Notes under the pieces: generated by a model
What the model saw: only the letters and a program-made list of their open reading frames with translations
Databases searched by the model: none
Told to the model about the DNA's origin: nothing
DNA from: Algoriphagus algorifonticola
Lineage (GTDB): Bacteria > Bacteroidota > Bacteroidia > Cytophagales > Cyclobacteriaceae
DNA: 64,000 bases
Assembly: GCF_007655305.1 (NCBI RefSeq)
Contig: NZ_VLOG01000012.1
Location: 46,041-110,040 of the forward strand
Direction of reading: 5' to 3'
Made by a program: the position numbers and the translations under genes
Shown: positions 34,177-45,382 of the stretch, piece by piece
Position numbering within the stretch: position 1 is the stretch's first letter
Layout of the letters: every line of letters begins with the position of its first letter

Positions 34177-35140
34177 AGAGGCTGAAATTATTCCTGCAGT
34201 GAGCACGGAGTTGATTAAGGCTGAATTAAGGCCTGAAAGATTCATTCGTTACGCAAACAATGGAAACAATCTGGTTTATTTGGTTAATTACCACAATGCA
34301 CCTAATGTGGTCCGAGAAATCGGCCGTTTGAGAGAATTGACCTTTAGAGCAGCAGGAGGAGGGACAGGCCTAGCATTGGATCTGGATGAAAATGACACTT
34401 GTGAAAACTGCTATGATCAACTAATTACCTGGAGCCCCGAAGATGAAGAAATTGTGGCTGGATATCGTTTAATCCATTGTAAAAAAGCCATTAATTCATC
34501 TGGGAAAATCAATTTGTCCACCACTCACTTATTCGATTTTTCTGAGAAATTTATTTCTGATTATTTGCCTTACACTATTGAGTTGGGACGCTCTTTTGTT
34601 CAGCCTAAATATCAGCCAAGCATTGATAATAGAAAAGGAATTTTCAGCTTGGATAATCTATGGGATGGGCTTGGAGCTGTGGTTTTATTGAATCCTGACG
34701 TAAAATATCTATTTGGCAAAGTGACCATGTATCCGCATTACAATAGAGAAGGAAGAGATCTTTTGCTGAGATTTATGAATCATTATTTCCCAGATAAAGA
34801 AAATCTAGTCAGTCCCAAACCTGAGTTAAGACTTACTTATGAAACCGAATTAGGAACAGGTCCAAATATTTTTGAAGGCCTAGACTATAAAGAGGGCTAC
34901 AAACTTCTCAATTCCAGGATTAGAAATTACGGAGAAAATATTCCTCCTTTGATCAATACTTACATGAATTTGTCTCCTACCATGATGACTTTTGGTACGG
35001 CTCTGAATGATGAGTTTGGAGAGGTAGAGGAAACAGGAATTCTAATCACATTAAAAGATATCTATGATACCAAAAAACATAGACACATGGATACCTTTGA
35101 AAGAGACAGAGTTTTAGGAAGTAGAAATGGGCAAAGCTAA
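34151..35140 (+). CDS. GNAT-type N-acyltransferase, probable GlsB/OlsB
   Basis: 329 residues of the haemolysin/OlsB acyltransferase type: REIGRLRELTFRAAGGGTG, IVAGYRLIHC, and YTIELGRSFVQPKYQ. Such enzymes transfer a 3-hydroxyacyl group from ACP to the amine of glycine or ornithine. Two starts are possible: ATG 34151 (26-base overlap with the O-acyltransferase) or ATG 34169 (8-base overlap, ATGCATAA). The second is the more usual coupling. The acyl donor would be acyl-ACP, made with the acpP/fabF products at 9-10 kb. Confidence 0.83.
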   Translation: MNSDRKMHKEAEIIPAVSTELIKAELRPERFIRYANNGNNLVYLVNYHNAPNVVREIGRLRELTFRAAGGGTGLALDLDENDTCENCYDQLITWSPEDEEIVAGYRLIHCKKAINSSGKINLSTTHLFDFSEKFISDYLPYTIELGRSFVQPKYQPSIDNRKGIFSLDNLWDGLGAVVLLNPDVKYLFGKVTMYPHYNREGRDLLLRFMNHYFPDKENLVSPKPELRLTYETELGTGPNIFEGLDYKEGYKLLNSRIRNYGENIPPLINTYMNLSPTMMTFGTALNDEFGEVEETGILITLKDIYDTKKHRHMDTFERDRVLGSRNGQS

Positions 35141-35501
35141 AAAAACATTAATCGTAGGTGCTACTCCGAATCCTTCCCGATATGCATTTGTAGCGGCAGG
35201 AATGTTTGATGACAGAGATATGGAATTTATCCCCATTGGAATCAAAAAAGGAGAACTTTTTGGAAAGGAAATTCTGGATTTGAGACAAAAGCCAGCTTTA
35301 GAAGATATTGATACGATCACTTTATATATTGGACCGGATCATCAAGAAGAGTGGATTGATTATTTGCTTTCACTCAATCCTAAGAGAATCATTTTTAATC
35401 CAGGAACCGAAAACCCTGAGTTTTTTCAGGCAGCAAAAAAGCAAGGTGTGGAGGTGACCCCAGCATGTACTTTAGTTATGCTTAGTACTGGTCAGTATTA
35501 G
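35127..35501 (+). CDS. CoA-binding domain protein (YccU-like)
   Basis: 124 residues, Rossmann CoA_binding_2 domain: TLIVGATPNPSRYAFVAAGM, PIGIKKGELFG, ITLYIGPDHQEEWIDYL, and FNPGTENPEFFQAAKKQG. Function of the family is not settled. Start overlaps the acyltransferase by 14 bases and the end overlaps convergent blh by 20 bases. Cotranscription with the aminolipid genes is likely, but a functional link is unproven. Confidence 0.88.
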   Translation: MGKAKKTLIVGATPNPSRYAFVAAGMFDDRDMEFIPIGIKKGELFGKEILDLRQKPALEDIDTITLYIGPDHQEEWIDYLLSLNPKRIIFNPGTENPEFFQAAKKQGVEVTPACTLVMLSTGQY

Positions 35502-36375
35502 AGATTTTTTTGAAGAAATTATCCATATACAAAATATGTGGAAAGGAAATTAGGGAGATTAATACGAAAAATAAAAGCAGTAATTCCTGAGATTCTAAAA
35601 ACCTAAGACCCAAAAATAGGATAAGGCCAATTCCTATGAAACTCAAAATTGAGAAGGGGAGGAGTTGAATTAGAAATTTTTTAAAGCCCCGAAATTTGGG
35701 GAATTTTTCCAGAAATCGGTATTCGACCATCATACTTGGAACAGCATGCCAGAACCCAAAATAAATAATAAATGAAACAAGCAATGGGCTAAAGTATAAA
35801 AGTAGGGGCAGTACAGTTAAATCGATCAAATCAGCTTTACTGAACCCAATTTTCAGATATAATTGAATTGATAAACTACTGACCAAAAATACGCTTATAA
35901 TGAGAATTTGATAATCATAGAATCCCTCAACAACTAAAATAGGAGCTAAGATTGATTGGGTCATTTCAAAATCTCCAAAGAGAATCACAGACAGCATTAA
36001 CAATCCCCTGCTGCAGTATAACAAGGAGTTTAAAAGTCTATTATTAGCAAATTCTCGCTTGATAAAGTGAGTTTGTCCAAAGTGATAGGCGGACATAAGT
36101 AGAAATGCAGCTAGGGCGATTTTGGGTACTATATACCAAATCAAAAGATAAGCTGCAATCAATGATAAGTAGTTGATTAAAAACCTAATAAGGCTTTTTT
36201 GGTTGGTATGAGGATTGGATGTCAAATGGTCTATTGCTCCGTGAGGGATTCCGGCTGTAAGGAGTATTAGTAGAAAAATCCCATAATCCAAGATAGGAAG
36301 GTCAAATGAGAAAAGTGCATATACACAGCCTATGCCCAAGCCCAATATTTTGAAAATGTCTTCAATGCTTCTCAT
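35482..36375 (-). CDS. blh: Beta-carotene 15,15'-dioxygenase (Brp/Blh family)
   Basis: Cleaves beta-carotene into two retinals, the chromophore of the rhodopsin encoded upstream. 297 residues, about eight membrane helices; the family His residues are visible in TAGIPHGAIDHL, SAYHFGQTHF and FGFWHAVPS. Last gene of the rhodopsin-crtY-blh set; its ATG lies inside the end of crtY (14-base overlap), so the two enzymes are translated together. Confidence 0.92.
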   Translation of the reverse strand: MRSIEDIFKILGLGIGCVYALFSFDLPILDYGIFLLILLTAGIPHGAIDHLTSNPHTNQKSLIRFLINYLSLIAAYLLIWYIVPKIALAAFLLMSAYHFGQTHFIKREFANNRLLNSLLYCSRGLLMLSVILFGDFEMTQSILAPILVVEGFYDYQILIISVFLVSSLSIQLYLKIGFSKADLIDLTVLPLLLYFSPLLVSFIIYFGFWHAVPSMMVEYRFLEKFPKFRGFKKFLIQLLPFSILSFIGIGLILFLGLRFLESQELLLLFFVLISLISFPHILYMDNFFKKISNTDQY

Positions 36376-37504
36376 AATTCATGAGGCTTTTGATGAAAAT
36401 TGGAAACCGTAGTCGGCTAAGCAATTTAATTTCTTGAAAAAGACTAGTTTCTTCTCCCAAGAATTTCATGACCAAATCAGTTTCATTCCTTTTAAACAAA
36501 TCCTCGAAAATTCCTTTGAGTTCATGGGGCCATCTATGGGCGATATTGAGTAGGATATTATCATAAAAGCGAAATCTGGCAGGAGACTTTTCGGTTTTAA
36601 TGTTGTTTTCACCATTCACTAGCTGATTGACAAGTGATTGAGCTCTCTTTTGAATGGTGTGGAATGTATAACCTGTAGATGCCTTAGTCCATCCCGCTTT
36701 GGTACCGATAGGAATGATCCGTTTTGAAAAATCGGGGGCTTTTATTTGAGTTGTCATTGGAATAACTCCTTTTTCCTGAAAAGTGATTTCATAAGCTATT
36801 CCACTAAATTTTTCCTCCAGATATTCTTTGATTTTTGCGTTTAAGTTTTCTTGACTTATATCCTGTCGACTGTAGGCGGTATACTCTATCAAGGCTGATT
36901 TGGAATGATAGGGTAGAATGTAAAAGAAATCAAATAGACCCTTTTCACTGTGGGTCCACTCCATCATCGTGAAGGTTGATTTATCAAAAATGTTTTGATC
37001 AGTTTCGATTTTCCATCCAGCAAAGATCTGTTTTAGAGCTTTGGAACCTAGGTGATCCGAATCTGTAAGTCTGGAATCGAAAATATAATTTCCTTGATAG
37101 ATAGTATCATTTGAGGTGAATACTTCTACTGAATTTTCTTTTTCAATGATTTGATTGACAGTATTTTGTTCATGAGTCACGTTGGGGTGAGATTTTAAAA
37201 AAGTATAAATGTGTTCAAAAAAATCTCTAGAATTTAAATGGAAATACTGTAGGTTTTCCATTTGATGAGTTGCCTTATCATAATTGGAACTCAAGCTAAG
37301 TTGGTTCCAGGAATGAATTGCGTTTCTTGGGTGAATTGGTAAAGGCTTTTCAGCCCAATAGCACCAAGTTTTATCCGGTATCTGACCCATATTTGGGTCT
37401 AGAAGTAATATTTTTGAATTTTTCAACGGACTGTTGAGTAGGTGATACACCATACTAAGTCCGGCACAACCCGCACCTGCAAATATGAAATCGTAGTGCT
37501 TCAT
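36362..37504 (-). CDS. crtY: Lycopene beta-cyclase
   Basis: Converts lycopene to beta-carotene. 380 residues: N-terminal dinucleotide-binding FAGAGCAGLSMVYHLL, LLLDPN, the lycopene-cyclase motif PDKTWCYWAE, and the C-terminal PIGTKAGWTKASTGYTF. It is the CrtY (not the heterodimeric CrtYcd) type. Lies between the rhodopsin gene and blh. crtE, crtB and crtI, needed to make lycopene, are not in this window. Confidence 0.93.
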   Translation of the reverse strand: MKHYDFIFAGAGCAGLSMVYHLLNSPLKNSKILLLDPNMGQIPDKTWCYWAEKPLPIHPRNAIHSWNQLSLSSNYDKATHQMENLQYFHLNSRDFFEHIYTFLKSHPNVTHEQNTVNQIIEKENSVEVFTSNDTIYQGNYIFDSRLTDSDHLGSKALKQIFAGWKIETDQNIFDKSTFTMMEWTHSEKGLFDFFYILPYHSKSALIEYTAYSRQDISQENLNAKIKEYLEEKFSGIAYEITFQEKGVIPMTTQIKAPDFSKRIIPIGTKAGWTKASTGYTFHTIQKRAQSLVNQLVNGENNIKTEKSPARFRFYDNILLNIAHRWPHELKGIFEDLFKRNETDLVMKFLGEETSLFQEIKLLSRLRFPIFIKSLMNYEKH

Positions 37505-37512
37505 GAGAAGAA

Positions 37513-37541
37513 AAGAGCCGCCCGAAAGGGCGACTCTTAAT
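37513..37541 (-). terminator. Hairpin terminator/attenuator between rhodopsin and crtY
   Basis: On the minus strand AAGAGTCGCCC pairs with GGGCGGCTCTT (11 bp, one G-T) around TTTC and is followed by TTCTTCTC. It begins 5 bases after the rhodopsin stop and ends just before the crtY ATG at 37504. It should reduce read-through into crtY-blh, or protect the 3' end of the rhodopsin mRNA. Confidence 0.75.
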
Positions 37542-37546
37542 TAGGT

Positions 37547-38296
37547 TTATGCTGCTGCAGTTTTGTTTTTGGATGATTCGGAAATTGCTACAGAGTAGAT
37601 TACCAAACCGAAACCGATTTTGTTGATAGCATCAGCCAAGTTGTAGAACAAGTCGATTGAGCTTACCTCAAATGCACCTGACAACAAGTTTCCTGGCAAT
37701 ACCATGTAACCGATTGGATAGATTGACCATCCTAGGGTGATGAAGATTTTCAATAGGAACATAGCTCTTCCTAAAGCAGGGCTGTTGGAGTCTTTAGCCA
37801 ATTTCGCTACATCTCCTGCGAATACTTCGTATACGATATACAAATAACCCAGGGTAGATAGGATACCCCACATGACGTTGCTATCGATACCTGAAGTTTC
37901 ACCGATGTAACCGGTAATTAGCATGAAAAGAGATGCTACGATCAATTTGAAAAGAGTGGAACCTTTTGCACCAAATGGTTTGGTCAACAAATAGAACTCC
38001 ACACACATCAAAGGTACTGTCAAAGTCCAGTCAACATAACGGAAAGCTGTTGGGCTGGAACCAGTTTGTAAATAGAAATCTCTCATGTAATAATAGTGAA
38101 CTGCGGCAATACCTGTGATCAGTCCAGATACTAAAAGAGAGGTTTTCCATTTTCCATCTACAGATCCTCTTTCTACGAAAAAGAAGACTGCAGAAGCGAA
38201 CATAGCCATATACCCAATGAAGAAGGTAATGGCTACCGGGTCTGAGTTAATGATTCGATCTAGTCCTACTAGATCGGCTGCTAAGGTTAGGTTCAT
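37547..38296 (-). CDS. Proteorhodopsin, light-driven proton pump
   Basis: 249 residues, seven membrane helices. Pump residues by the proteorhodopsin pattern: His67 (His75 equivalent), Asp89 (acceptor), Thr93, Glu100 (donor) in RYVDWTLTVPLMCVE, and retinal-binding Lys226 in DAINKIGFG. Met97 is at the spectral-tuning position (Leu green, Gln blue), which predicts green absorption. Asp/Thr/Glu excludes the sodium (NDQ) and chloride (NTQ) types. In helix E, WGILST places Gly144 where xanthorhodopsin and Gloeobacter rhodopsin have the glycine that opens a fenestration to a carotenoid antenna. Followed by crtY and blh, which supply retinal. Confidence 0.96.
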   Translation of the reverse strand: MNLTLAADLVGLDRIINSDPVAITFFIGYMAMFASAVFFFVERGSVDGKWKTSLLVSGLITGIAAVHYYYMRDFYLQTGSSPTAFRYVDWTLTVPLMCVEFYLLTKPFGAKGSTLFKLIVASLFMLITGYIGETSGIDSNVMWGILSTLGYLYIVYEVFAGDVAKLAKDSNSPALGRAMFLLKIFITLGWSIYPIGYMVLPGNLLSGAFEVSSIDLFYNLADAINKIGFGLVIYSVAISESSKNKTAAA

Positions 38297-40602
<2,306 letters not shown>

Positions 40603-40610
40603 TACTTCCC

Positions 40611-40636
40611 AAAGGGGCTTTCGAGCCCCTTTTTTT
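40611..40636 (+). terminator. Rho-independent terminator after gyrB
   Basis: AAAGGGGCT and AGCCCCTTT form a perfect 9-bp stem around a TTCG loop, followed by TTTT; 8 bases after the stop. Confidence 0.92.
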
Positions 40637-40680
40637 GGCCAATAAATAAGATAAGCTATTCAGGAACAAAATTATCAGGT

Positions 40681-42804
40681 ATGAAACTGGCAGTTGGAGA
40701 TAAATTCGAGTCAATCATCCAAAAAAGTGATTTAGTCAGTAGGGATTTAAGCTGGCTGAAATTTAATGAACGCGTGCTGGATCAGTCCAAAAAGGAGCAC
40801 CGTTCAATTTTTGAAAAACTGAAATTTCTGGCAATCACTGCATCTAATCTGGATGAGTTTTTTATGATCCGTGTAGGTTCATTGTACAATTACCTGGATT
40901 ATGATAAAGAGCGGATAGATTATTCTGGCCTGAGAGAAGAGCCTTTCAAGGCTAAATTGATGAAAGATTGCCAGCAATTTCATGCAGAGCAGCATCAGCA
41001 TTTTATTGAAAATGTACTTCCTAGACTGGGCGAAGAGGGGATTTCTTTGGTCAATACTTCCAGACTGACAGCCGATGAGCAGGAAAAGGTCCGTCAGTAT
41101 TTTCAGAAGGCTATTTATCCAATGCTCACGCCCATGGTGTATGACGGGTACAGAACTTTCCCGATTTTGATGAATAAGCTTCTGATCTTCGGTGTGGTGA
41201 CAACTAGCCCGGGAGAGAAGAAGGATATGCGCAAACTCAGCTTTGTACAGATTCCGGCAAATATTCCTCGTTTTTTTGAAATCGAGCGGGATAACATGTT
41301 GCTTTTGATTCCAATTGAAGAGGTAATTCGTGAAAACATCGTTTCGCTTTTCAGAAATGTAGAAATAGAAGCAGTCAGTCTCTTCAGAATTACCAGAAAT
41401 GGTGATTTTACTTTGGAAGAAAGTGAAGATATGGACGCGAACTTTCTGGAGGAAGTGAAGCGGAAGCTGATGGAAAGAAAAACAGGTAGGGTAGTTAGAA
41501 TTGAAATTGAAGAAGGGTATAGCAAATGGATGCTGAATTCATTATTAGAGAGATGGAATCTGAAAAGTGATTCGGTCTTTTTGGTGAAGCGATCCAGCAT
41601 GATTGATTTTACCGGTTTCTGGCAAATCGTAGGAAATAAAAAATTCAGGGATAGATTGCCACAAATTCCTGAGCCAGTCAAACCACTTTCTCTGAGGGAT
41701 GAAGGGACTGCTGATATTTTTGAGATTTTGAAAGAAAAGGATATCCTGCTTCATCACCCTTATAACAATATCGATTCTATTCTAGACCTAATTGAGAAAG
41801 CGGCCGATGATCCGGATGTAATGGCCATCAAAATGACCATTTACAGGCTAGCTAAGGAAAGTAGAATTACCAAAGCTTTGTTGAAGGCAGCGGAGAATGG
41901 AAAACACGTTTCTGTTCTTTTTGAGGTCAAAGCGAGATTTGATGAGGAAAATAATATCAGGGAAGCCAAAAAACTTCAAAAGGCGGGATGCTTTGTGATT
42001 TATGGAATCACTCATTTGAAAACGCATACCAAACTTCTTTTGATTGTAAGAAAAGACAGAAATGAAATAACGCGTTTTGTTCACTTAGGCTCAGGTAATT
42101 ACAATGAGGATACAGCAAGACTATATACAGATATTGGCCTTCTGACTACTAATGAGGTTTTGGCAAATGATGTATCAGAATTCTTTAATGTAATTACAGG
42201 ACACAGTATGCCTTCTCAATATCAAAATTTGATTACTGCTCCTCGGGATATGAGAAATCAGCTAATTGAATACATTGAGCAGGAAGCAGAAAATGCAAGA
42301 AATGGTCTTCCAAGTGGGATTTTTATCAAAGTCAATTCTTTGGAGGATTCCGAAATTATTTATGCCTTGTACCGTGCTTCTCAGGCGGGTGTGATTATCA
42401 AATTAGTGATTAGGGGAATTTGTTGCCTAAGACCTGGAAGACCTGGCCTGAGTGAAAATATAGAAGTGATTTCTATTGTTGGAGACTTCTTGGAGCATTC
42501 CAGGATTTATCATTTCCATAATAATGGTCAAACACGAACTTATGCAGGTAGTGCTGATATGATGGTGAGAAGTTTTGATAAAAGACTGGAGTCTTTGTTC
42601 AAGGTTGAATCTCCATTATTGGAAAAGCAGTTGATGAATATCTTAGCTTTTAATCTTCGGGATAATTTCAATTCATACGTGATGCAAGAGGATGGGACCT
42701 ATCTGGCTAAGGAGCCGAAAAATGGGGAAGAAGTATTCAATGTTCACAAAGAATTTTTCAATCTGGACCCTGATAAGGTAATGCAGGTCAGATTAATAGG
42801 TTAA
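40681..42804 (+). CDS. ppk1: Polyphosphate kinase 1
   Basis: Polymerises the gamma-phosphate of ATP into polyphosphate. 707 residues with the N domain (SRDLSWLKFNERVLDQ), head domain, and two PLD-like C domains: the phosphoacceptor His in RFVHLGSGNYNEDTARLYTD and the second His in FLEHSRIYHF. Length is usual. Between gyrB (terminator between them) and dispersed-repeat copy B, which begins 5 bases after the stop. No ppx beside it. Confidence 0.96.
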   Translation: MKLAVGDKFESIIQKSDLVSRDLSWLKFNERVLDQSKKEHRSIFEKLKFLAITASNLDEFFMIRVGSLYNYLDYDKERIDYSGLREEPFKAKLMKDCQQFHAEQHQHFIENVLPRLGEEGISLVNTSRLTADEQEKVRQYFQKAIYPMLTPMVYDGYRTFPILMNKLLIFGVVTTSPGEKKDMRKLSFVQIPANIPRFFEIERDNMLLLIPIEEVIRENIVSLFRNVEIEAVSLFRITRNGDFTLEESEDMDANFLEEVKRKLMERKTGRVVRIEIEEGYSKWMLNSLLERWNLKSDSVFLVKRSSMIDFTGFWQIVGNKKFRDRLPQIPEPVKPLSLRDEGTADIFEILKEKDILLHHPYNNIDSILDLIEKAADDPDVMAIKMTIYRLAKESRITKALLKAAENGKHVSVLFEVKARFDEENNIREAKKLQKAGCFVIYGITHLKTHTKLLLIVRKDRNEITRFVHLGSGNYNEDTARLYTDIGLLTTNEVLANDVSEFFNVITGHSMPSQYQNLITAPRDMRNQLIEYIEQEAENARNGLPSGIFIKVNSLEDSEIIYALYRASQAGVIIKLVIRGICCLRPGRPGLSENIEVISIVGDFLEHSRIYHFHNNGQTRTYAGSADMMVRSFDKRLESLFKVESPLLEKQLMNILAFNLRDNFNSYVMQEDGTYLAKEPKNGEEVFNVHKEFFNLDPDKVMQVRLIG

Positions 42805-42809
42805 TAGAT

Positions 42810-42965
42810 AATCTGATTATCCGCAATTATGCCAGTTGCCTTATTTTCTTTGCTTGACTGGATGGAAGATCGATGACCGAAGACCGAAGCTTCCGGATTC
42901 TGATCCCTTTAGCAGACAATAAGCCGTATTTTTGTCAAAATGGGTAAGAAAGTGGATATCCATAA
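42810..42965 (+). repeat. Dispersed ~155-bp intergenic repeat, copy B
   Basis: Second copy of the element at 2989-3143, same orientation, aligned end to end with scattered substitutions. It lies between the ppk1 stop and a bidirectional terminator, so it is transcribed as the ppk1 3' end or sits just beyond it. The right end again abuts the 3' end of a minus-strand gene. Confidence 0.85.
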
Positions 42966-42971
42966 TAGATT

Positions 42972-43001
42972 AAAAAAAAAGCGCCGAGAGGCGCTTTTTT
43001 T
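42972..43001. terminator. Bidirectional terminator between ppk1 and DUF3185-like gene
   Basis: AAAAAAAGCGCC and GGCGCTTTTTTT around GAGA give a symmetrical A/T-flanked hairpin that works on both strands. Confidence 0.9.
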
Positions 43002-43212
43002 ATTTCTTTTTACTTGCAACAGCCAATAGAACAATTCCTGCTGCCACCACAATTCCTCCGGCATATTGAGGCCAATCCAGCTTATTTTCTTTGTCAGCTG
43101 TGACTTCTAATGGCCCCGCATCTATGACTTTTTCTTTGGTAGTGAAACTGATACTGCCGCTGAAAAGCATAAAAATGCCTGCAATAATTAAAATAATTCC
43201 GAAGATTTTCAT
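43000..43212 (-). CDS. Small two-helix membrane protein
   Basis: 70 residues from ATG 43212 (MKIFGIILIIAGIFMLFSG...), two membrane helices (4-20 and 48-65) joined by a polar loop (TKEKVIDAGPLEVTADKENKLDWP). Resembles DUF3185-type proteins in layout. The frame extends 24 bases upstream to another ATG, but 43212 starts directly at the helix as usual. The stop codon overlaps the bidirectional terminator. Function unknown. Confidence 0.7.
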   Translation of the reverse strand: MKIFGIILIIAGIFMLFSGSISFTTKEKVIDAGPLEVTADKENKLDWPQYAGGIVVAAGIVLLAVASKKK

Positions 43213-43279
43213 TGAAAAAGGGTTTGAATGGAACAAAAACGAGTATAAAGGTTGATTTTATTGATGATTAATCCAATAA

Positions 43280-45061
43280 TTAAAATGGATAAAAATATGG
43301 AATTAACCATGTTGCTAATATCCACATGATCAGGTTTAGTGGAATTCCCACCACCAAATAATCCCTGAACTTATAATTTCCTGGATTATAAATCATCGTA
43401 TTAGTCTGGTAACCCATAGGAGACATAAAACTTAAGCTTGCCGCAAATGTAACAGCCATCAAAAAAGGTCTGCTATCCACTCCAATTGATGCAGCTACAG
43501 TGATGGCAATAGGAGCTAAGAGAGCAGCGGTAGCATTATTGGACATAATATTGGTCAATAAGAAAGTTAGTCCAAAAATTCCTCCCAAGACGGCCCTTGG
43601 TCCAAATTCACCTAGGTTTTCTGTGATAACATCCCCTAAGAGCTGTGCTCCTCCGGTTTTCTCAAGAGCGGCACCCATAGAAAGCACGCCGGCCAGCATC
43701 ATAATTACTTTCCAATCAATAGCTTTATAAGCTTCCAAAGGGTTGATGGATTTAAGTAAGACAAGTACTACCACACCACCTATTGCGCTAACTGCAATTG
43801 GAAAAATTTTGAAAGCCGAAAGTAATATTACAGCTGCTAAGGTAGCTACAGTAAGAATACTTTGAGTCTTATTGATATTTCTGCTCTTATTTTCAGCCAG
43901 TAAAAGGAGATCATTTCCTTCACTTAGCCTTTGAATTGCTTCTTCTGTACCTCTGAGGAGTAAAATGTCCCCTGCACGTAGCTTAGTCTGTTTGAGTAAG
44001 CCTTCCAAAAGCCCAGCTCTGTGTCGGATACCCACTACAGTAATCTGATCAAAAATATGCCGGAAGTTAAGGGCTAATAGCTTTTTATTGACTAAGTCTG
44101 AGTTTGGAGTGACTAATGCTTCATACAGTCTAACTTCATCATCTGTCACATTCTCCGTGCTCCATTCCAATTCTGATTTTATCGATAGACCTGCGATTTT
44201 CTTGAGTTTTTGTATGGTTTCTTTTTCACAAGTGATTCTTATCAGGTCATCTTTTTCAATGGGAGTATTGGGATATACTTTCACTTTTCTTCCATCTGCT
44301 CTTAGAATTTGGAGGGCCTCAATTGGATAAGCTTTGAATAATTTCTGTTTGTGAAAAGGTTCACCGATTTGCTCAAACTCCTTGGTAATGACAATCTCAA
44401 TGAGGTAATTTCCAAGATGGGAGCTTTCTTTTACGCTGAAATGAGCCTTTCGCTTTGGGATAAGCCAAGTGCCTATAGAAATCATATATATAATTCCAGC
44501 GATAAAAAATATAACTCCGGCTTTAGTCATTTCAAATACACCAAACTCTTCCAAGCCTTCTCTTGCAGCGATTCCACTTACGAGAATGTTGGTACTGGTG
44601 CCCAGTAGAGTACATATCCCACCCATTAAAGCTCCAAAAGATAAGGGCATTAAAACTCTGGATGGTGAAATGCCATTTTTTTTGGCGAGTTGAATAACGG
44701 TTGGCATTAATAAGGCGACAACTGCAGTATCGTTGATAAATGCGGATAAAATACCTGCGGAGAGCATCAAACTTAATATCAGACCAACCTCACTTTTTTG
44801 GGCTTGAAGGGTCAGTAAACGACCGAATGAGTCTAAAAGTCCTGTATTAAAGATTGCGGCAGAGATAACAAACATAGCTGCTACAGTGACTGTAGCAGGA
44901 TTGGAAAAGCCGGCAAAGCCCTCTTCTAGGTCTAAAATCCCTGTAAAGATGAAAAGCCCCATGATGCCAATGCTAACGGTATCTATGCTCAGCCTTTCTG
45001 TAAAAAATAAAATCATCGCCAAACCAATGATGGCGAAAACAAGACCGATTTCAAATGTCAT
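43280..45061 (-). CDS. SLC13/DASS-family permease with two TrkA-C domains
   Basis: 593 residues: about five membrane helices, a cytosolic middle (about 205-375) with two RCK_C/TrkA-C-like domains (IEIVITKEFEQIGEPF..., EALVTPNSDLVNKK...), then about six further helices with the family segment NIMSNNATAALLAPIAI and the twin FINDTAVVALLMPTVI. Members carry sulfate, dicarboxylates or other anions with sodium. Substrate not inferable. One base separates it from the DUF202 gene upstream. Confidence 0.9.
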   Translation of the reverse strand: MTFEIGLVFAIIGLAMILFFTERLSIDTVSIGIMGLFIFTGILDLEEGFAGFSNPATVTVAAMFVISAAIFNTGLLDSFGRLLTLQAQKSEVGLILSLMLSAGILSAFINDTAVVALLMPTVIQLAKKNGISPSRVLMPLSFGALMGGICTLLGTSTNILVSGIAAREGLEEFGVFEMTKAGVIFFIAGIIYMISIGTWLIPKRKAHFSVKESSHLGNYLIEIVITKEFEQIGEPFHKQKLFKAYPIEALQILRADGRKVKVYPNTPIEKDDLIRITCEKETIQKLKKIAGLSIKSELEWSTENVTDDEVRLYEALVTPNSDLVNKKLLALNFRHIFDQITVVGIRHRAGLLEGLLKQTKLRAGDILLLRGTEEAIQRLSEGNDLLLLAENKSRNINKTQSILTVATLAAVILLSAFKIFPIAVSAIGGVVVLVLLKSINPLEAYKAIDWKVIMMLAGVLSMGAALEKTGGAQLLGDVITENLGEFGPRAVLGGIFGLTFLLTNIMSNNATAALLAPIAITVAASIGVDSRPFLMAVTFAASLSFMSPMGYQTNTMIYNPGNYKFRDYLVVGIPLNLIMWILATWLIPYFYPF

Positions 45062-45062
45062 A

Positions 45063-45338
45063 TTACATCAGGTGATAAGTGCCTTTTTTGAGTTTTTTCC
45101 GAACTCTGAAATAATTGTAAAAACCTAGAATGATTAAAATTAGAGATAATGCAAACGACAAGTATCCCAAATCTCGTATGTGATCCAAATTTTTTACCTC
45201 AAACAATGCCGTACCGCTTACCAGGAAATACAATGAGGTACGGATGTAGGATAGTAGGGTTCTTTGATTGGCTAAAGTAGTTCTCTGTCTAGCCAAAAAA
45301 TCCCTGACTATTAATTCGTTTTCAAAGTCATTTTCCAT
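45063..45338 (-). CDS. DUF202 (YidH-like) membrane protein
   Basis: 91 residues with the DUF202 pattern RDFLARQRTTLANQRTLLSYIRTSLYFLVSGTAL split here as ARQRTTLANQRTLLSYIRTS and two or three membrane segments. Function unknown. Directly upstream of the SLC13 permease and probably cotranscribed. Divergent from the DUF3078 gene with a 44-base gap. Confidence 0.88.
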   Translation of the reverse strand: MENDFENELIVRDFLARQRTTLANQRTLLSYIRTSLYFLVSGTALFEVKNLDHIRDLGYLSFALSLILIILGFYNYFRVRKKLKKGTYHLM

Positions 45339-45382
45339 ATTTTGTTTTCTTGTCTAAGTTAATTTAATGAATCAGTATACTT

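Noticed and set aside
37547..38296. Sodium or chloride pumping rhodopsin
   Set aside because: Key residues are Asp89/Thr93/Glu100, not NDQ or NTQ.
41115..41681. 188-codon minus-strand open frame
   Set aside because: Lies entirely inside ppk1 on the opposite strand; Ser/Ile-rich shadow.
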